64,000 bases of DNA from Aplysia californica (lineage: Eukaryota > Mollusca > Gastropoda > Aplysiida > Aplysiidae), in contig NW_004797426.1 of the NCBI RefSeq assembly GCF_000002075.1, forward strand, positions 1,237,825-1,301,824, given 5' to 3'. The notes below the pieces were generated by a model. It had not been told where the DNA came from. It was given only the letters and a program-made list of their open reading frames with translations, and ran no database searches. Each line of letters begins with the position of its first letter. The stretch's first letter is position 1. The position numbers were made by a program, and so were the translations under genes. Below, in pieces: positions 23,198 through 33,546 of this stretch.

Positions 23198-23349
23198 ATG
23201 GAGAACGGTGCAGGCAACGAAAAACGTCCCAGTGATCTGTCGCATGTCGCAATGGGTAGCAACATGAACCTTTTTGAGGGCCGTGGAGTGGACCCTAAGA
23301 GCAAGAGATTTCCTCACTGTATTGTTTGGACTCCCATCCCATGTTTGAC
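23198..23349 (+). CDS. TMEM222: TMEM222 exon 1
   Basis: It encodes [16 protein letters not shown] to WTPIPCL. Donor TTTGAC|GTGAGT at 23350, phase 2 out. The frame is open upstream to 23135 without an ATG. A second in-frame Met lies at residue 19 (AMGSNMN) and could be an alternative start. Confidence 0.93.
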
Positions 23350-25392
23350 GTGAGTACGGAAGTCGTATGGTAGTATGGTGTTGAAAATCAATTAAAAATC
23401 TTGTGACACTTTAGTTGACACTGACAGTGAGTAGTGAGTAGCCTACCACCGAGTGATGTTGTAGACAGTTCAGTAACAATAAAAATAACAATTTAATAAC
23501 ACTTTTAACATTTAATCTTTATTGATTATCATAGATTTGTCATCGTTATGGCATGTAAGTAACACATGAAACAGGCAAAATTGGAAGGCGCTTTTTCGGT
23601 TGTTCTCACCCCCCAAGCCTAAGCCCAATAACAATGATTGTTTGCCTATTTTCCTGTAAACGCTTCTTTTGTAACAGTAAATGGCACGAAATAAATGGTT
23701 CACTTTCCAACTTGGCAATAGGCTAATGTTGTCAATGAACGGTTGGTCAAGTTGTACTTCCACTTCCAAAGTCTAAAACAACAATGTCGACTGTTGGACG
23801 ACTGTCAATTTCCCAGACGCACTTCATGATTGCAATAATTCACAACACAAGATCTAGATCTAGATTCTAGATCTTGGCCTGGGCGTAGTGATACGAGTGG
23901 CAGTAGAAAGGTTGCAGAAAGAGTCAGGATAAAAGGCGAGAGGAGGCCGCGGGTGAGGGAAAATAGTGGAGATGAAAGCAGATGACAGAACAGGACAAGA
24001 GAACAGGAAAGGAGGTGAAAAGTAGAAGATTTTTTAGACGACAATTTTGTCACCAGTCTCGGAATTTGATCCCTGGACCTTTTGAATGAGAGGCGAACAC
24101 TATACCTCTAGATCCCAAGAGCTCCCCCTCCCGTGCTCTTATACAATCTTCTCTCTACAGTGTTTTTAAAAAAAATAATTTGTATTCTATCTCTATCTAA
24201 CTTTCGTGTAGAAATAACAGCAATGCAAGTCTATACAATGAAATTTGAAACACATGATCTGGCAAGGGAAAACTGTATACATTTATGATTAATGGTGCTT
24301 CTTGCTTGAAAGCAGGGAAGCACTATTTCATTCATGAGAATACTGTATTATAATAGCTGTTCTGTTCCTATACTGCAGATGGCTGTTTCCATTTATTGGA
24401 CATATGGGTATTTGCACCACATCAGGAGTGATCAGGGATTTTGCAGGCCCATATTTTGTTTCGGTAAGTTGGCTGTGAAACATTCCTTCCTCGTTGAATG
24501 AGAATGCTTCGTATCAGTGCTTGTAAAGGGGAGACAGTCATACTAGATAAACTAAATAATTTGATAGTTGTTTCAGTATTCACTTTGAAGGAAACCAAGT
24601 GTGTTTCAAGTTTGGTGCATATATATGGTCGCTTTTAATTCAAGTCAAGTGGGCTAACCCACATTTCACGGGTTTCCAGAAATCTTGACCTACCCCAAAA
24701 GTGGGCATTGCCCTGCCTATAGGAGAAGATTGGTTTCATTGGTGTGTGTATATTTGTTTGATTATAGAGAAAACTCTCCTTGTCTTTTTTAAAGAAACTG
24801 AATAAGGATCCAAAAACTTAACCTTCGATTTTTTCAACACTCCATTTTTCGGGATAGCCCCCTTGTGCTTAAAAGCGACCATTTATGGTTTATCATCTGA
24901 CAGGTAAACATTTTTTAACATATCCTACCATATTTGGGAGGATAAAGGTTCTAAAGAAAAATGCTTCCTGGGAAACCAAAAATGTTTGTAAGTGTTCTGG
25001 GGTCTGCTGGGGTAAGAATACATGTTGTTGTACACACTCTTTCTCTCCGGCTCACCACTTGAAGTGATGAACCAGAAAACCCCCTTTAAAAGTTAACCTT
25101 ACCTACGCATCGCCATGCTGAGTGACATTCTGACAAATTACTTCTTCTCTATTTCACTGCTCATAATCCTTTCTAGTCACATTCTACATCCACACACGTT
25201 TCCTGTTCTTGTCTGTTCATTTTGCAATATTTTGAGGGGTCAGCCTCACATTTTGGTCAATATTTGTCAAAAGTTATTTTTTTGGTATTTTGTAAACACA
25301 CATCGAGAATCTACAAAGATGTCAAGTAGAGATGCACAAAAAGTTTTTTGGTTTTTTTAAAATCTGGTTACTGAACAGTGCTTTTCTTATAT

Positions 25393-25441
<49 letters not shown>

Positions 25442-25442
25442 A

Positions 25443-25492
<50 letters not shown>

Positions 25493-27038
25493 AAGTACAT
25501 ATATACAGAGCTGGTAGTAACGGAGTACAAGTACTCTGGTACTTGTACTTATGTTACAATTTTCGGTACTTTTACTGTACTCCGGTACATTTTTGAAACC
25601 AGTACTTATACTGTACTCCGATACTTTTTATAAAAGTACTTTTGAGTACTTTTAAAGTACATTTTGAGTACTTTGGTAGCTTAATGAAAGGGTAAGTGCA
25701 GGCATTTCTGATCATAATTTACGGAACAAAAACCCGATCAACTGCCAAGAGTTAAAAGTTGAGATCAAAGAACGGCCCGTCGCCTCAAAGATCAGCCACT
25801 ATCGTGAATGTGATCACAAACGTTGTAAAACTCCTGAAACGGTACAGTGTGAACTGACCGATGCGTTTCTTTTCCCCAAACATCGCACTCGCATCTGACC
25901 TCACCACCTAAACTTACATCACTCCCTGGGTGGGTAGGGCCTACAAGTTCGCTCCAGGCGGGATCACATCAAACTGTGAACTCTTCCCTGACCATTGAAA
26001 GCAGTTTTTCCCGAATTTGCGAGACAACCTGAATTTTAATTAGTGTGGTCACATCGTAATGGTGCGTAACGACAAAGGAGATTGGGGGGGGTGGGGGGGG
26101 GCTCAATCAGAGATGGAAAGCTAAAATTGTTGGACAGGTAAAGGGGAGGGGCAACTGGATAAACGTAGATAACGATCTCAAGACTCACGATAGGCTAATT
26201 ATGAGTGTGTATATATTATATTATTATTTATGGCATGCCTCATGCCACTGTGATTGGTCATCAAGGTTGACCACTCTTTGCTTGCCATATGTCATAAATC
26301 CACCCAGGGGTCACGTCAGTTCATGGGTCACTGTAGATTCTTCCTTGGCTTCGTTGGCTAAGATCCCATATTTTCCTTACTTCCGAGCACTGGGATCTTA
26401 GGCGGAGACTACTGCAGTAGAGAATCTTTGGTTACACTTCACTTACTAGACTCTAGGAAACTACATGTATTTTGGTTTGCCGTTGGCGCCGTGGACAACA
26501 CAGTGTGACCAAAATCTGTCAGACCACTATAATCAATTGAAACTGAAACTGTGTTCTCAATGTGTATCTAACAATTTTTAGGCTGCCTAAATTTCTTTTA
26601 AACTTTTTTTTGGGTGGTTTTTGCTTAAGGCTACATTGATTCCTTGAGGATTTGTTAATGAAGAATTCAATGCACTTTTCCATTTCTATGCGGGCTATTT
26701 TCATCAATTTTATGTTTTCTTAAGAGCAACTTTGTATCTACATTTTTCAATTTGGATACTCTTTCTGTAGAACTTTCCGACCTCTAGGACTGACTTACAT
26801 TTGATCACATTGTCTTGCTCAAACAAGTTCTATTCATAATATCACTTACCCACTAGTTGCGTCTGTTCGTTTGGGTTGTTTTTTGTTCAACTTCACGGAC
26901 CATTTCCACCGTTCAGTGCGTACATTGTATATTCAAATGCTTTGTATACTGTTTACATTTTTAGTAATAAATAGCCTAATTTGTCAAATATACTGGATAA
27001 GTTATAAAATATGAAGTTTTGCATAAGCGCTGAAGTGT

Positions 27039-27100
<62 letters not shown>

Positions 27101-28994
27101 TATATATTTTTTTTTTTTTAATTTATATATATAAATATATATTTATTTATTTATTTATTTATATATATAAATATATATATATATTTATTTATTTATATAA
27201 ATATATATATATATATTTATTTATTTATATATATAAATATTTATTTATTTATTTATTTATATATTTATATATATATATAAATATATATATTTATTTATTT
27301 ATTTATATATATAAATATATATTATTACTCTTTCAGGAAGATGACATGGCGTTTGGGCAGCCCGTGAAGTAAGTTGATCTGATTGTTCAGGGACGTTTGT
27401 TTGGTTTATGGATCTGTCTGGGTGAGAAAAGTCCTGGGGAAATAAATGGTGGAGATATTGAAAGGTGCAACAGATGGGTGTTAAGATTATGCCTTGCTTA
27501 TAATATTGTAATTTGAATTTAATCTATTTTGACAAGAAGTCAAAGGCTCTATCTATTCTGTTTGTGATGATTTATTCATTTTTGCTTTTATTAATTTATA
27601 ACAGCTTGGTTTTTTTCATGTAATGAGACTGAACTGAAGTTGGACCCAATTTTTCAGTAGCATTACTGTCCAGGATGTATGTACTGACAATGTGTGTGCA
27701 GGTGTAGTTGGTCACAGTTCGTATCTTCAATGTTTGAAAGATCTTGTCAGTATGTTAGTGTTTCAGCGCCTTTAAATGGCTGCTTGCACTGTATGCTTCC
27801 CAGGAAGTGGAGGTTGTTTCAGAGTGCTCTCAGGTCTGTTGAGGTAATAGTATAGATTGTGAAGCGCATAAAGCTTGCTGTTGACCCGGGGGGGGGGGGG
27901 GGGGTTGCGCTTTACAAATGCTATCTATTATTATTTATGATGTGATGGTCTCTTATCGCAGGTACTGGCAACTGGATGTCTCTAAGGCGATCAACGGCAA
28001 AGATTCCTGGGATAGGTCAGTTGCGAAAGCGTCGGAGGAATATAATCACAGAATGGTGAGCTTTATGTCGTTTACAAAATATACTCTGTAGGGTTAAAAG
28101 TTCTCTATCCCTTCTGTTCCGTGCATCATTCATCGGGCTGACTCAGATTGCTCATGTGTAATAAATTCCAGATATATGTTTTTTTATACATAAATATATT
28201 TGTATATATATGACATTATATTGCGAAAAATCACTGTATCAAGCTCCAAGATGTAAATGTGGGTGGTTGGTGGGTGCTCTGGTGTGGTTTGCTTCTTCTT
28301 TCCTATCTAACATGTATCGTCCTTATCTCTTCTTTTTTATGTTTGTTACTCTCTTGTATCACCTCTAATCTTCGGCTCTTATATGACCTTATTGTGTTGC
28401 AAGTTCCGTAAACCTCTTACTAAAACTAAACTGTTTTATTCCCTTCTCTGCTGTGTGTCAGCATAACCTGTGCTGCGACAACTGCCACTCCCACGTGGCC
28501 ATGGCCTTGAACCTGATGAACTACAAGGGCAGCTCCCGCTGGAACATGGTCAACCTGTGCTTCCTCATGATGGTACATTCCCGATACATCAGGTGAGGGG
28601 GAGATTTCCTCTTTGGAAAGTGGGGGCACGGAGTTCCCCACATCGTATGGATACGAGAGTAAAACACGACGTACAGATAGGGTTAAATAAGCTAATAGTG
28701 TTTATAGGGGCCAGAAACCAGGAGACCCCACCTCCTTCAATCGCAAATATCTCGACTTCTATTCAAGATAAATGAACATTTTTTTAATCGAAAGCGAGGC
28801 AAATGAACAACCTTTAAGGTGGTACCAATAACTCCATAATATGCCCAAAAGTTGACGAGCGCCTGATTCCACCGTGTCGTGACCCGTGACATTTGCTTCT
28901 TTTTCTCCACAGTGTTTGTGGCTTTCTCAAGACGTGGTTACCTTTCCTCCTTATGGTCGGCGTCATTATAACAGTCGTGCTGGTGGCGTTTTGA
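23198..28994 (+). CDS. TMEM222: TMEM222, complete, six exons, 191 aa
   Basis: TMEM222 is a small eukaryotic membrane protein with the DUF778 fold, related to plant RTE1; its biochemical function is poorly known. Exons: 23198-23349, 24379-24463, 27337-27368, 27962-28055, 28462-28592, 28913-28994 (stop 28992-28994); all junctions keep frame. Diagnostic motifs: [20 protein letters not shown] (about residues 41-60), [40 protein letters not shown] and a C-terminal hydrophobic segment [19 protein letters not shown] (about 173-191). A second hydrophobic stretch is [12 protein letters not shown]. Length is close to the human protein (about 208 aa); the difference is in the N-terminal tail. The start 23198 was chosen as the first in-frame ATG, with A at -3 and G at +4. 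It is followed tail-to-tail by SLC12A9. Confidence 0.95.
23875..24150 (-). repeat. SINE-D copy, reverse
   Basis: The reverse complement reads GGGATCTAGAGGTATAGTG (box A-like), CCTCTCATTCAAAAGGTCC and GGGATCAAATTCC (box B-like), then a pyrimidine-rich body as in 18793-19150. Confidence 0.62.
24379..24463 (+). CDS. TMEM222: TMEM222 exon 2
   Basis: Acceptor CTATACTGCAG|ATGG and donor GTTTCG|GTAAGT at 24464; phase 2 in, phase 0 out. It encodes [18 protein letters not shown] and [10 protein letters not shown], the most conserved part of the family. Confidence 0.97.
24626..24881 (+). mobile_element. MITE-3 copy (TGGTCGCTTTTA ends)
   Basis: About 256 bp with imperfect inverted ends: TGGTCGCTTTTA... 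and ...TTAAAAGCGACCA, extending through CAAGTGGG / CCCCTTGTG. A second copy lies at 42419. In TMEM222 intron 2. Superfamily not assignable by eye. Confidence 0.75.
25386..25485 (+). repeat. (AT)n microsatellite
   Basis: Two long AT runs separated by GTAAGT. Confidence 0.9.
25506..25680 (+). mobile_element. Possible hAT-like DNA transposon end
   Basis: It starts CAGAGCTGGTAGTAACGGAG then dense GTACTCYGGTAC and GTACTTTT motifs in both orientations. This pattern is seen at hAT element ends. No matching right end or transposase frame was found. Confidence 0.4.
27038..27325 (+). repeat. (AT)n / (TTTA)n compound repeat
   Basis: About 290 bp of TATA and TTTATTTA runs ending at the acceptor of the 32-bp TMEM222 exon 3. 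Confidence 0.9.
27337..27368 (+). CDS. TMEM222: TMEM222 exon 3 (32 bp micro-exon)
   Basis: Acceptor TACTCTTTCAG|GAAGAT and donor GTGAA|GTAAGT at 27369. Only 32 bp, phase 0 in, phase 2 out. It encodes [10 protein letters not shown](K). The exon sits directly after about 300 bp of AT/TTTA simple repeat; the exon itself matches the family motif SEDxMAFGxPxKYW. Confidence 0.95.
27712..27940 (+). repeat. SINE-C copy, 5' truncated
   Basis: It starts in the AAAGATCTTGTCAGTATGTT module and keeps CTGCTTGCACTGTATGCTTC and the GCTATCTATTATTATT tail; interrupted by a 16-G run. It ends about 20 bp before the TMEM222 exon 4 acceptor. Confidence 0.75.
27962..28055 (+). CDS. TMEM222: TMEM222 exon 4
   Basis: Acceptor CTTATCGCAG|GTACTGG and donor AATG|GTGAGC at 28056; phase 2 in, phase 0 out. 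It encodes [16 protein letters not shown] and [15 protein letters not shown]. Confidence 0.95.
28259..28432 (+). repeat. SINE-A copy in TMEM222 intron 4
   Basis: GGGTGGTTGGTGGGTGCTCT to CCTCTTACTAAAACTAAACT, ending about 30 bp before the exon 5 acceptor. Confidence 0.75.
28462..28592 (+). CDS. TMEM222: TMEM222 exon 5
   Basis: Acceptor TGTGTGTCAG|CATAAC and donor ATCAG|GTGAGG at 28593; phase 0 in, phase 2 out. It encodes [36 protein letters not shown] and MVHSRYI. The Cys/His cluster CCDNCHSH is the family hallmark. Confidence 0.97.
28604..28686 (+). mobile_element. MITE-1 3' fragment in TMEM222 intron 5
   Basis: It matches the last about 83 bp of MITE-1 (CTCTTTGGAAAGTGG to GATAGGGTTAA). It begins about 12 bp after the exon 5 donor. 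Confidence 0.75.
28706..28890 (+). mobile_element. MITE-4 fragment in TMEM222 intron 5
   Basis: It contains AATATCTCGACTTCTATTC and the end motif GACGAGCGCCTGATTCCAC. It ends about 22 bp before the exon 6 acceptor. Confidence 0.7.
28913..28994 (+). CDS. TMEM222: TMEM222 exon 6 (terminal)
   Basis: Acceptor TTTCTCCACAG|TGTTTG; phase 2 in; TGA at 28992-28994. It encodes [17 protein letters not shown] and [10 protein letters not shown], the last membrane segment. Confidence 0.95.
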
Positions 28995-29611
28995 CGTCGT
29001 GTCCACCGCACAGGGTCCGGCCATAGCCGTGGAACGCACCGGGAGCTGTCGTAGCGAGGAATGAGGAACGAGGAATGAGCTGGCCGCAGCTCAATGTGGA
29101 CCCATGTTGGTGTATGCAGGTGAAGGCTGCGGGAATTTCAGTGTTGCGTTCAGCTCTCTCGTTACTACTAATTGTGAGACGTACTGACAGAATGAGTTAC
29201 TTCTCTGATTTTTTAGCCCTATAGACATACAAATGCGACAAATTTATAAGTGTTGAGTTTTTACAATTTTTTTAGTATGAAAATATAAAAAGACAAGTTA
29301 AACTTGAAGGAAATAGCATCAGTTGGCTATTACAGATTTGACGCGTGTGCCGATTTTCAGCAGATATCTCTTTTGGTGTATTGCGAGAAGTAGCTCAGTC
29401 TGTCAACATGTCTAACCGATGGTCTGTGAAGGTCGGGCTGCCTCACTGGTCAGTTTCCACCTGGGACGGGTGTGATTCCTACTGACTCTCTGATGTGGTC
29501 TTTGGCGTGAAGGACATTTCTACATAAATGTTGGTCACCTTGATAATTCATTCAGAAACAGGAGCAATATTGGAAAACTGAGATCATCTCTTGCCCTCAC
29601 AGTACAGAAAG

Positions 29612-29805
29612 TGGATTGTTGGCGGGTGCTCTGGTGTGGTTTGCTCCTTCTTTCCCCCCATCAAGCATCCTGTCATCCTTATTTCTTTGTTACATTTTTT
29701 TGGTTGTATTCTACTCTTCAGCAACACGTAACTTCGACACTGACTCGTATATGACCTATTTATTTGCAAGTGCTGTAAAACAAAACTTGTTCTCAAACTA
29801 AACCA
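29612..29805 (+). repeat. SINE-A copy, diverged
   Basis: GTGGATTGTTGGCGGGTGCT to GCAAGTGCTGTAAAACAAAA; downstream of TMEM222. Confidence 0.68.
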
Positions 29806-30640
29806 ACTGCATGGAAATAGTGAGTGACCATCAGTTGTACTGTGTGATGATGTTGCTCTGTGGTGTGAAGGGTGAGTAGGAGAAAACCGGGGGGTTAGAA
29901 CAGCAGTGCAGGTAAAGACTGAGAAAAACTCCAAAACCATCTGACTGTCTTCTCGCACCAGTCACTTTAACCACTGCCTCATTTTGACTGCTCAACCGAT
30001 CACTTTAACCACTGCCTCATTTTGACTGCTCCACCGATCACTTTAACCACAGCTTCATTTTGACTGCTCGGTGTATGACTCAGTCGTAAGTCACTTTTCA
30101 AAATGGCGTGTGTCTGAGTAATACACAAAGCTGTCGAATAGTCTTTCCTACAGTGCATTAACCAATGCCTGCTTGTCGAGCGAACTGTTCAAGTTATGTT
30201 TCATCTCATGTTCTTGGAAATTCTCTAAAACCTTATAGCCTTGATTATTGCAGAAGAATTTCTCAATATTATATTAGACAAAGAATCATGATTGGAAATT
30301 CTATGGGTGAAATTAATTTGAAGCTTATTCTGTCGAATGATAGATTTCATGCTGTTCAGATTGATCACTTATACATTTTTTTAAAACCGTTTTGTTTTTA
30401 CTGTAAATGTCAAAACCCCAACGTTTAAAAAGTATATCTGTTATTCTTCTTTACATAAAGTTTTTTGTGCTATGTATTTGACTGGTACAACAATTCTGTG
30501 ATTGCCACCATCTTCTGGTAACCTTCAGCTGACGTTTTTTGTGTACAATTTTTCCTTGATTTCTTTGAGACCCCTGCTCATGTGTGTTTGTGTCTGTTGA
30601 TGAGCAGATGGTCGAAAGTAGATGGTCTAAAGGCATTTGT

Positions 30641-31081
30641 GTCAGGACACTAGTGGAATCAGGCGCTCGTCTATTTTGGGGCATGTGGAATATAAATTGG
30701 TGTCGTCTTAAAGTTTGTTCATTTGTCTCGCTTTTGATATTTTAAAAATCCATTTATCTTAAATAGAAGTCGAGATATTTGCGATTGAAGGAGGTGGGGT
30801 CGCCTGGTTTAAGAGGTAACATTTTTATCGAGAAAATGGCCGCCAAAGTTTGGTGACTTCCATAGCTAAAGAGTCCTTGGAAACTGCAAATTTAAATTTT
30901 TTGTGCCTTTAATCAACGTTTTTCCATAAAATCCACACATAAAAGTGTTTTTGAATTGACATACAAGGTGATGAACCAACAAAACAAAAATTCGGAAAAA
31001 ATTTCCAAACTGGCCGAAAAATGCAGATTTCTCGGGTAACTTTACTTTGACGAGGGCCTGATTTCACCACGGTGCCTCACA
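30641..31081 (-). mobile_element. MITE-4 copy, full length
   Basis: Inverted ends GTGGAATCAGGCGCTCGTC (30653) and GACGAGGGCCTGATTTCAC (31049). The interior includes GAAGTCGAGATATTTGCGAT. About 420-440 bp. Confidence 0.7.
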
Positions 31082-31765
31082 TTTTTGGCAGGTCCATGTT
31101 TTTTTCCTGTCAACCTGGGCTTTCTTTCCTGAGGTGCTGCCATTTCCCCACCATGCATGATTGACTGTAAATTCAAACTGAAATCAAATGAGAAAGCTGG
31201 GAAATTAAAACTGGGCGACAGAAAATAACCTAGTACCAAAAATATTCTTCACAGTCGAGTCCTTTATGTGATAATATTGCTGATTGGTTAGGGTAATTTA
31301 GTCTTAAAGCCTGTGCATTTCTCTTCATTTCTTTTTCCTTCCTGTCTTCTTTAAAAAGAAAAAAAATCACCAGGAAAATGGTTGCAAAATAATTTTTTAA
31401 AAGCCAGAAAAAGAAAAAAGGAATTTTTTCTCCCTGATTACTGGAAACCCTGTAAATTGGTTGCTTTTTTAATGGTGTATATTGTCTCAAAACTGGACTT
31501 TTAAAAATCATACAGGTGTATATAATATACAATATATTTATTTTTTAAATGCCTGTTGTGATTTTCAAGAGTTCTGTGGTATTTGGGGAGACTTTCATAG
31601 GACTGGATTCCTTGTTGAAGAAAGTAAGCATTTTGTATCTCTGGGAAGCACGTTTATGATGTATAACTGTGTGTTCAATATTTTCTTACAGTCAGTGAAA
31701 CCCTGCTTTGTCCTGGGTTTAGACATTTATTTGTCTTGTTTAGTCATCTGTAACTTTCCGAAACA

Positions 31766-31946
31766 GTGGGTGGTTGGTGGGTGCTCTGGTGTGGTTTGCT
31801 TCTTCCTTCCTATCAAACATCTATCGTCCTATTATCTCCTTCTCCTTTTTTGTGTTTATTACTCCCTTGTAACACTTCAATCTTCAGCACTTATATGCCC
31901 TATCCGCGTTGTGAGTGCTGCAAAACTCCTACTACAACAAACTAAA
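31766..31946 (+). repeat. SINE-A copy
   Basis: GTGGGTGGTTGGTGGGTGCT to CTCCTACTACAACAAACTAA. Confidence 0.72.
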
Positions 31947-32602
31947 ACATTTCCAAAAGGCCATACATGTTTTATGTTTTCAAACCAGATTGTGTACACA
32001 TATTGTTATGTGTAGGTGGTTCCTCTAAGTGCAGCTGTTACCGGTACCGTAAATGTTGTATCAACAGAAAGAAACCTTGTCTCCTCAGATTTTTCTATAC
32101 TTGTATACATAATGATGCTGATTTTTGTGGACTGAGAGAGACTTTTCATCAACAACCTTCTGATATAACTTGATTTTAAAAAACCTTTGTATCTTTTTTT
32201 TTCTATTAAACGATATTGATTAATCCATTCTGAAGCAGTTGTGGTCTTCAAATGTGCCGTTTGTATGTTTGTATGTGTCGTATACTTCATTCAGTGATGA
32301 ACGTTTTTATATTATTACCTCATGTGTGCATGTTCAAGATTGTTGTTATTTTGTTTCTTTTCAATAAATCATCTTAATAAACCAAATTCATTTTTATTTT
32401 TAAACTTCATTTTTGATTCCACATTCCTTTGTCCATGTTCCTTTGTACATAACGAGTTCTGAAGTAATGAATTGTAATGGTAAATGTTTTACACCCCTAG
32501 CTACACAAAGTGGATCAAATAGGAGGCGGGCTGAGTTGATTCTGTCTGTCAGGGCCAACAGAGGCAGAGTGGGGTACAACATCACAACAAACAGACGCAG
32601 AT

Positions 32603-32785
32603 GGTGGGTGGTTGGCGGGTGGTCTGGTGTGGTTTGCTTCTTCTTTCCTATGAAATATCTATTGTCCTTATCTCCCCTTCTTCTTTTTTCTGTTTGTTAC
32701 TCTCTTGTCACCTCTGATCTTCTGGCACTCGTATGACCGCATGCTGGTGCGAGCGCCGTAAACCTCTACTAAAACTAACTAAGAC
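32603..32785 (+). repeat. SINE-A body with SINE-B-type tail
   Basis: The body GGTGGGTGGTTGGCGGGTGG is SINE-A, but the tail GACCGCATGCTGGTGCGAGC then GCCGTAAACCTCTACTAAAA is SINE-B-like: a hybrid. Preceded at 32500-32600 by a possible tRNA-like part. Confidence 0.65.
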
Positions 32786-32920
32786 GCAGATGCTGGATGA
32801 GAAATTCCCCCCACTTGTGAATCAAACACATCTTCTGTTTATATATACAGTGGCTAGCAGCCAACAGACTAACCATTACCCCCCAGACACTGCTCCCAAG
32901 CCCCTGACTTATGGGTCACT

Positions 32921-32968
32921 CAGATGACCTTATGCAGTTGCGAGCGCCGTAAAAACTCTACTAAACTG
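32921..32968 (+). repeat. SINE-B tail fragment
   Basis: GATGACCTTATGCAGTTGCG then AGCGCCGTAAAAACTCTACT. Confidence 0.6.
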
Positions 32969-33003
32969 ACCTATGGCTGCCTACTGTACACTGGAGTGTT
33001 TGT

Positions 33004-33134
33004 AAACACTTTGCCGTCACATCTCGCAGATCGGCGATGTTTACCACCCAGCTTCTTTGGATTTTCCCCCAAATGTCTTTGCTTTTGATGGCAAGGGTTT
33101 TTACTGTATGAGCCTTGAGATGGCAAAGTGTTTC
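33004..33134 (+). mobile_element. MITE-2 copy, short
   Basis: It has AAACACTTTGCCGTCAC and GATGGCAAAGTGTTT ends with a single internal spacer module; the ends here are not perfect TTAA. Confidence 0.7.
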
Positions 33135-33217
33135 AAGAAGCTCCTATACTCATTGTAGTAATTTCCCAAACTGGAAAAAAGTCCCCGTTTTCTCCGTGAC
33201 ACAGTGAAGTGCCTTAC

Positions 33218-33397
33218 TGGGTGGTTGACGGGTGCTCTGGTGTGATTTGCTCCTTCTTTCTTATCCATTCTAACAGCTATCGTCCTTATCTCCCCTCCTA
33301 TTTTATGTTTGTTACTCTCTTGTAACACCCCTAATCTTCGGCACTTTTATGTCTTTATTGTGTTGCAAGTACCGTAAAACGCTTTCTAAAATTAAAC
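33218..33397 (+). repeat. SINE-A copy
   Basis: GGGTGGTTGACGGGTGCTCT to AAAACGCTTTCTAAAATTAA; ends just before the repeats flanking the satellite. Confidence 0.72.
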
Positions 33398-33445
33398 ATT
33401 GCATCTTTGACAGCGATTTCTGAGACTGAATGCCTTATTTGTATG

Positions 33446-33546
33446 AGATTGTTATGGTCCCAGGAAAAAAACAACTATGATTTTCAAAACAGCAGCCAAT
33501 AATTATTAGTATTAGATTGTTATTGTCCAAGGAAAAAAAAAAACTA
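33446..33546 (+). repeat. Left flank repeat of the satellite
   Basis: Tandem copies of TTAGATTGTTATTGTCCA, GGAAAAAAA and ATTTTCAAAACAGCAGCCAA plus TAATTATTAGTA (about 70-85 bp unit). Confidence 0.75.

Larger units (their letters stand above)
24464..27336 (+). other. TMEM222 intron 2 (2.9 kb)
   Basis: It contains MITE-3 (24626-24881), a SINE-C-like scrap near 25000, (AT)n 25386-25485, a hAT-like left end near 25506, unassigned DNA 25690-27030, and AT/TTTA repeats 27038-27325. Confidence 0.6.
28995..32385 (+). other. Region downstream of TMEM222: possible long 3'UTR plus repeats
   Basis: No further exon is recognised. AATAAA hexamers on this strand occur at 32363-32368 and 32376-32381, and ATTAAA at about 31202. 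If used, the 3'UTR would be 3.4 kb with a SINE-A (29612-29803), a MITE-4 (30641-31081) and another SINE-A (31766-31945) inside. A short direct repeat (CACTTTAACCAC...) occurs three times at about 29960-30070. The remainder is AT-rich unique DNA. Confidence 0.35.
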
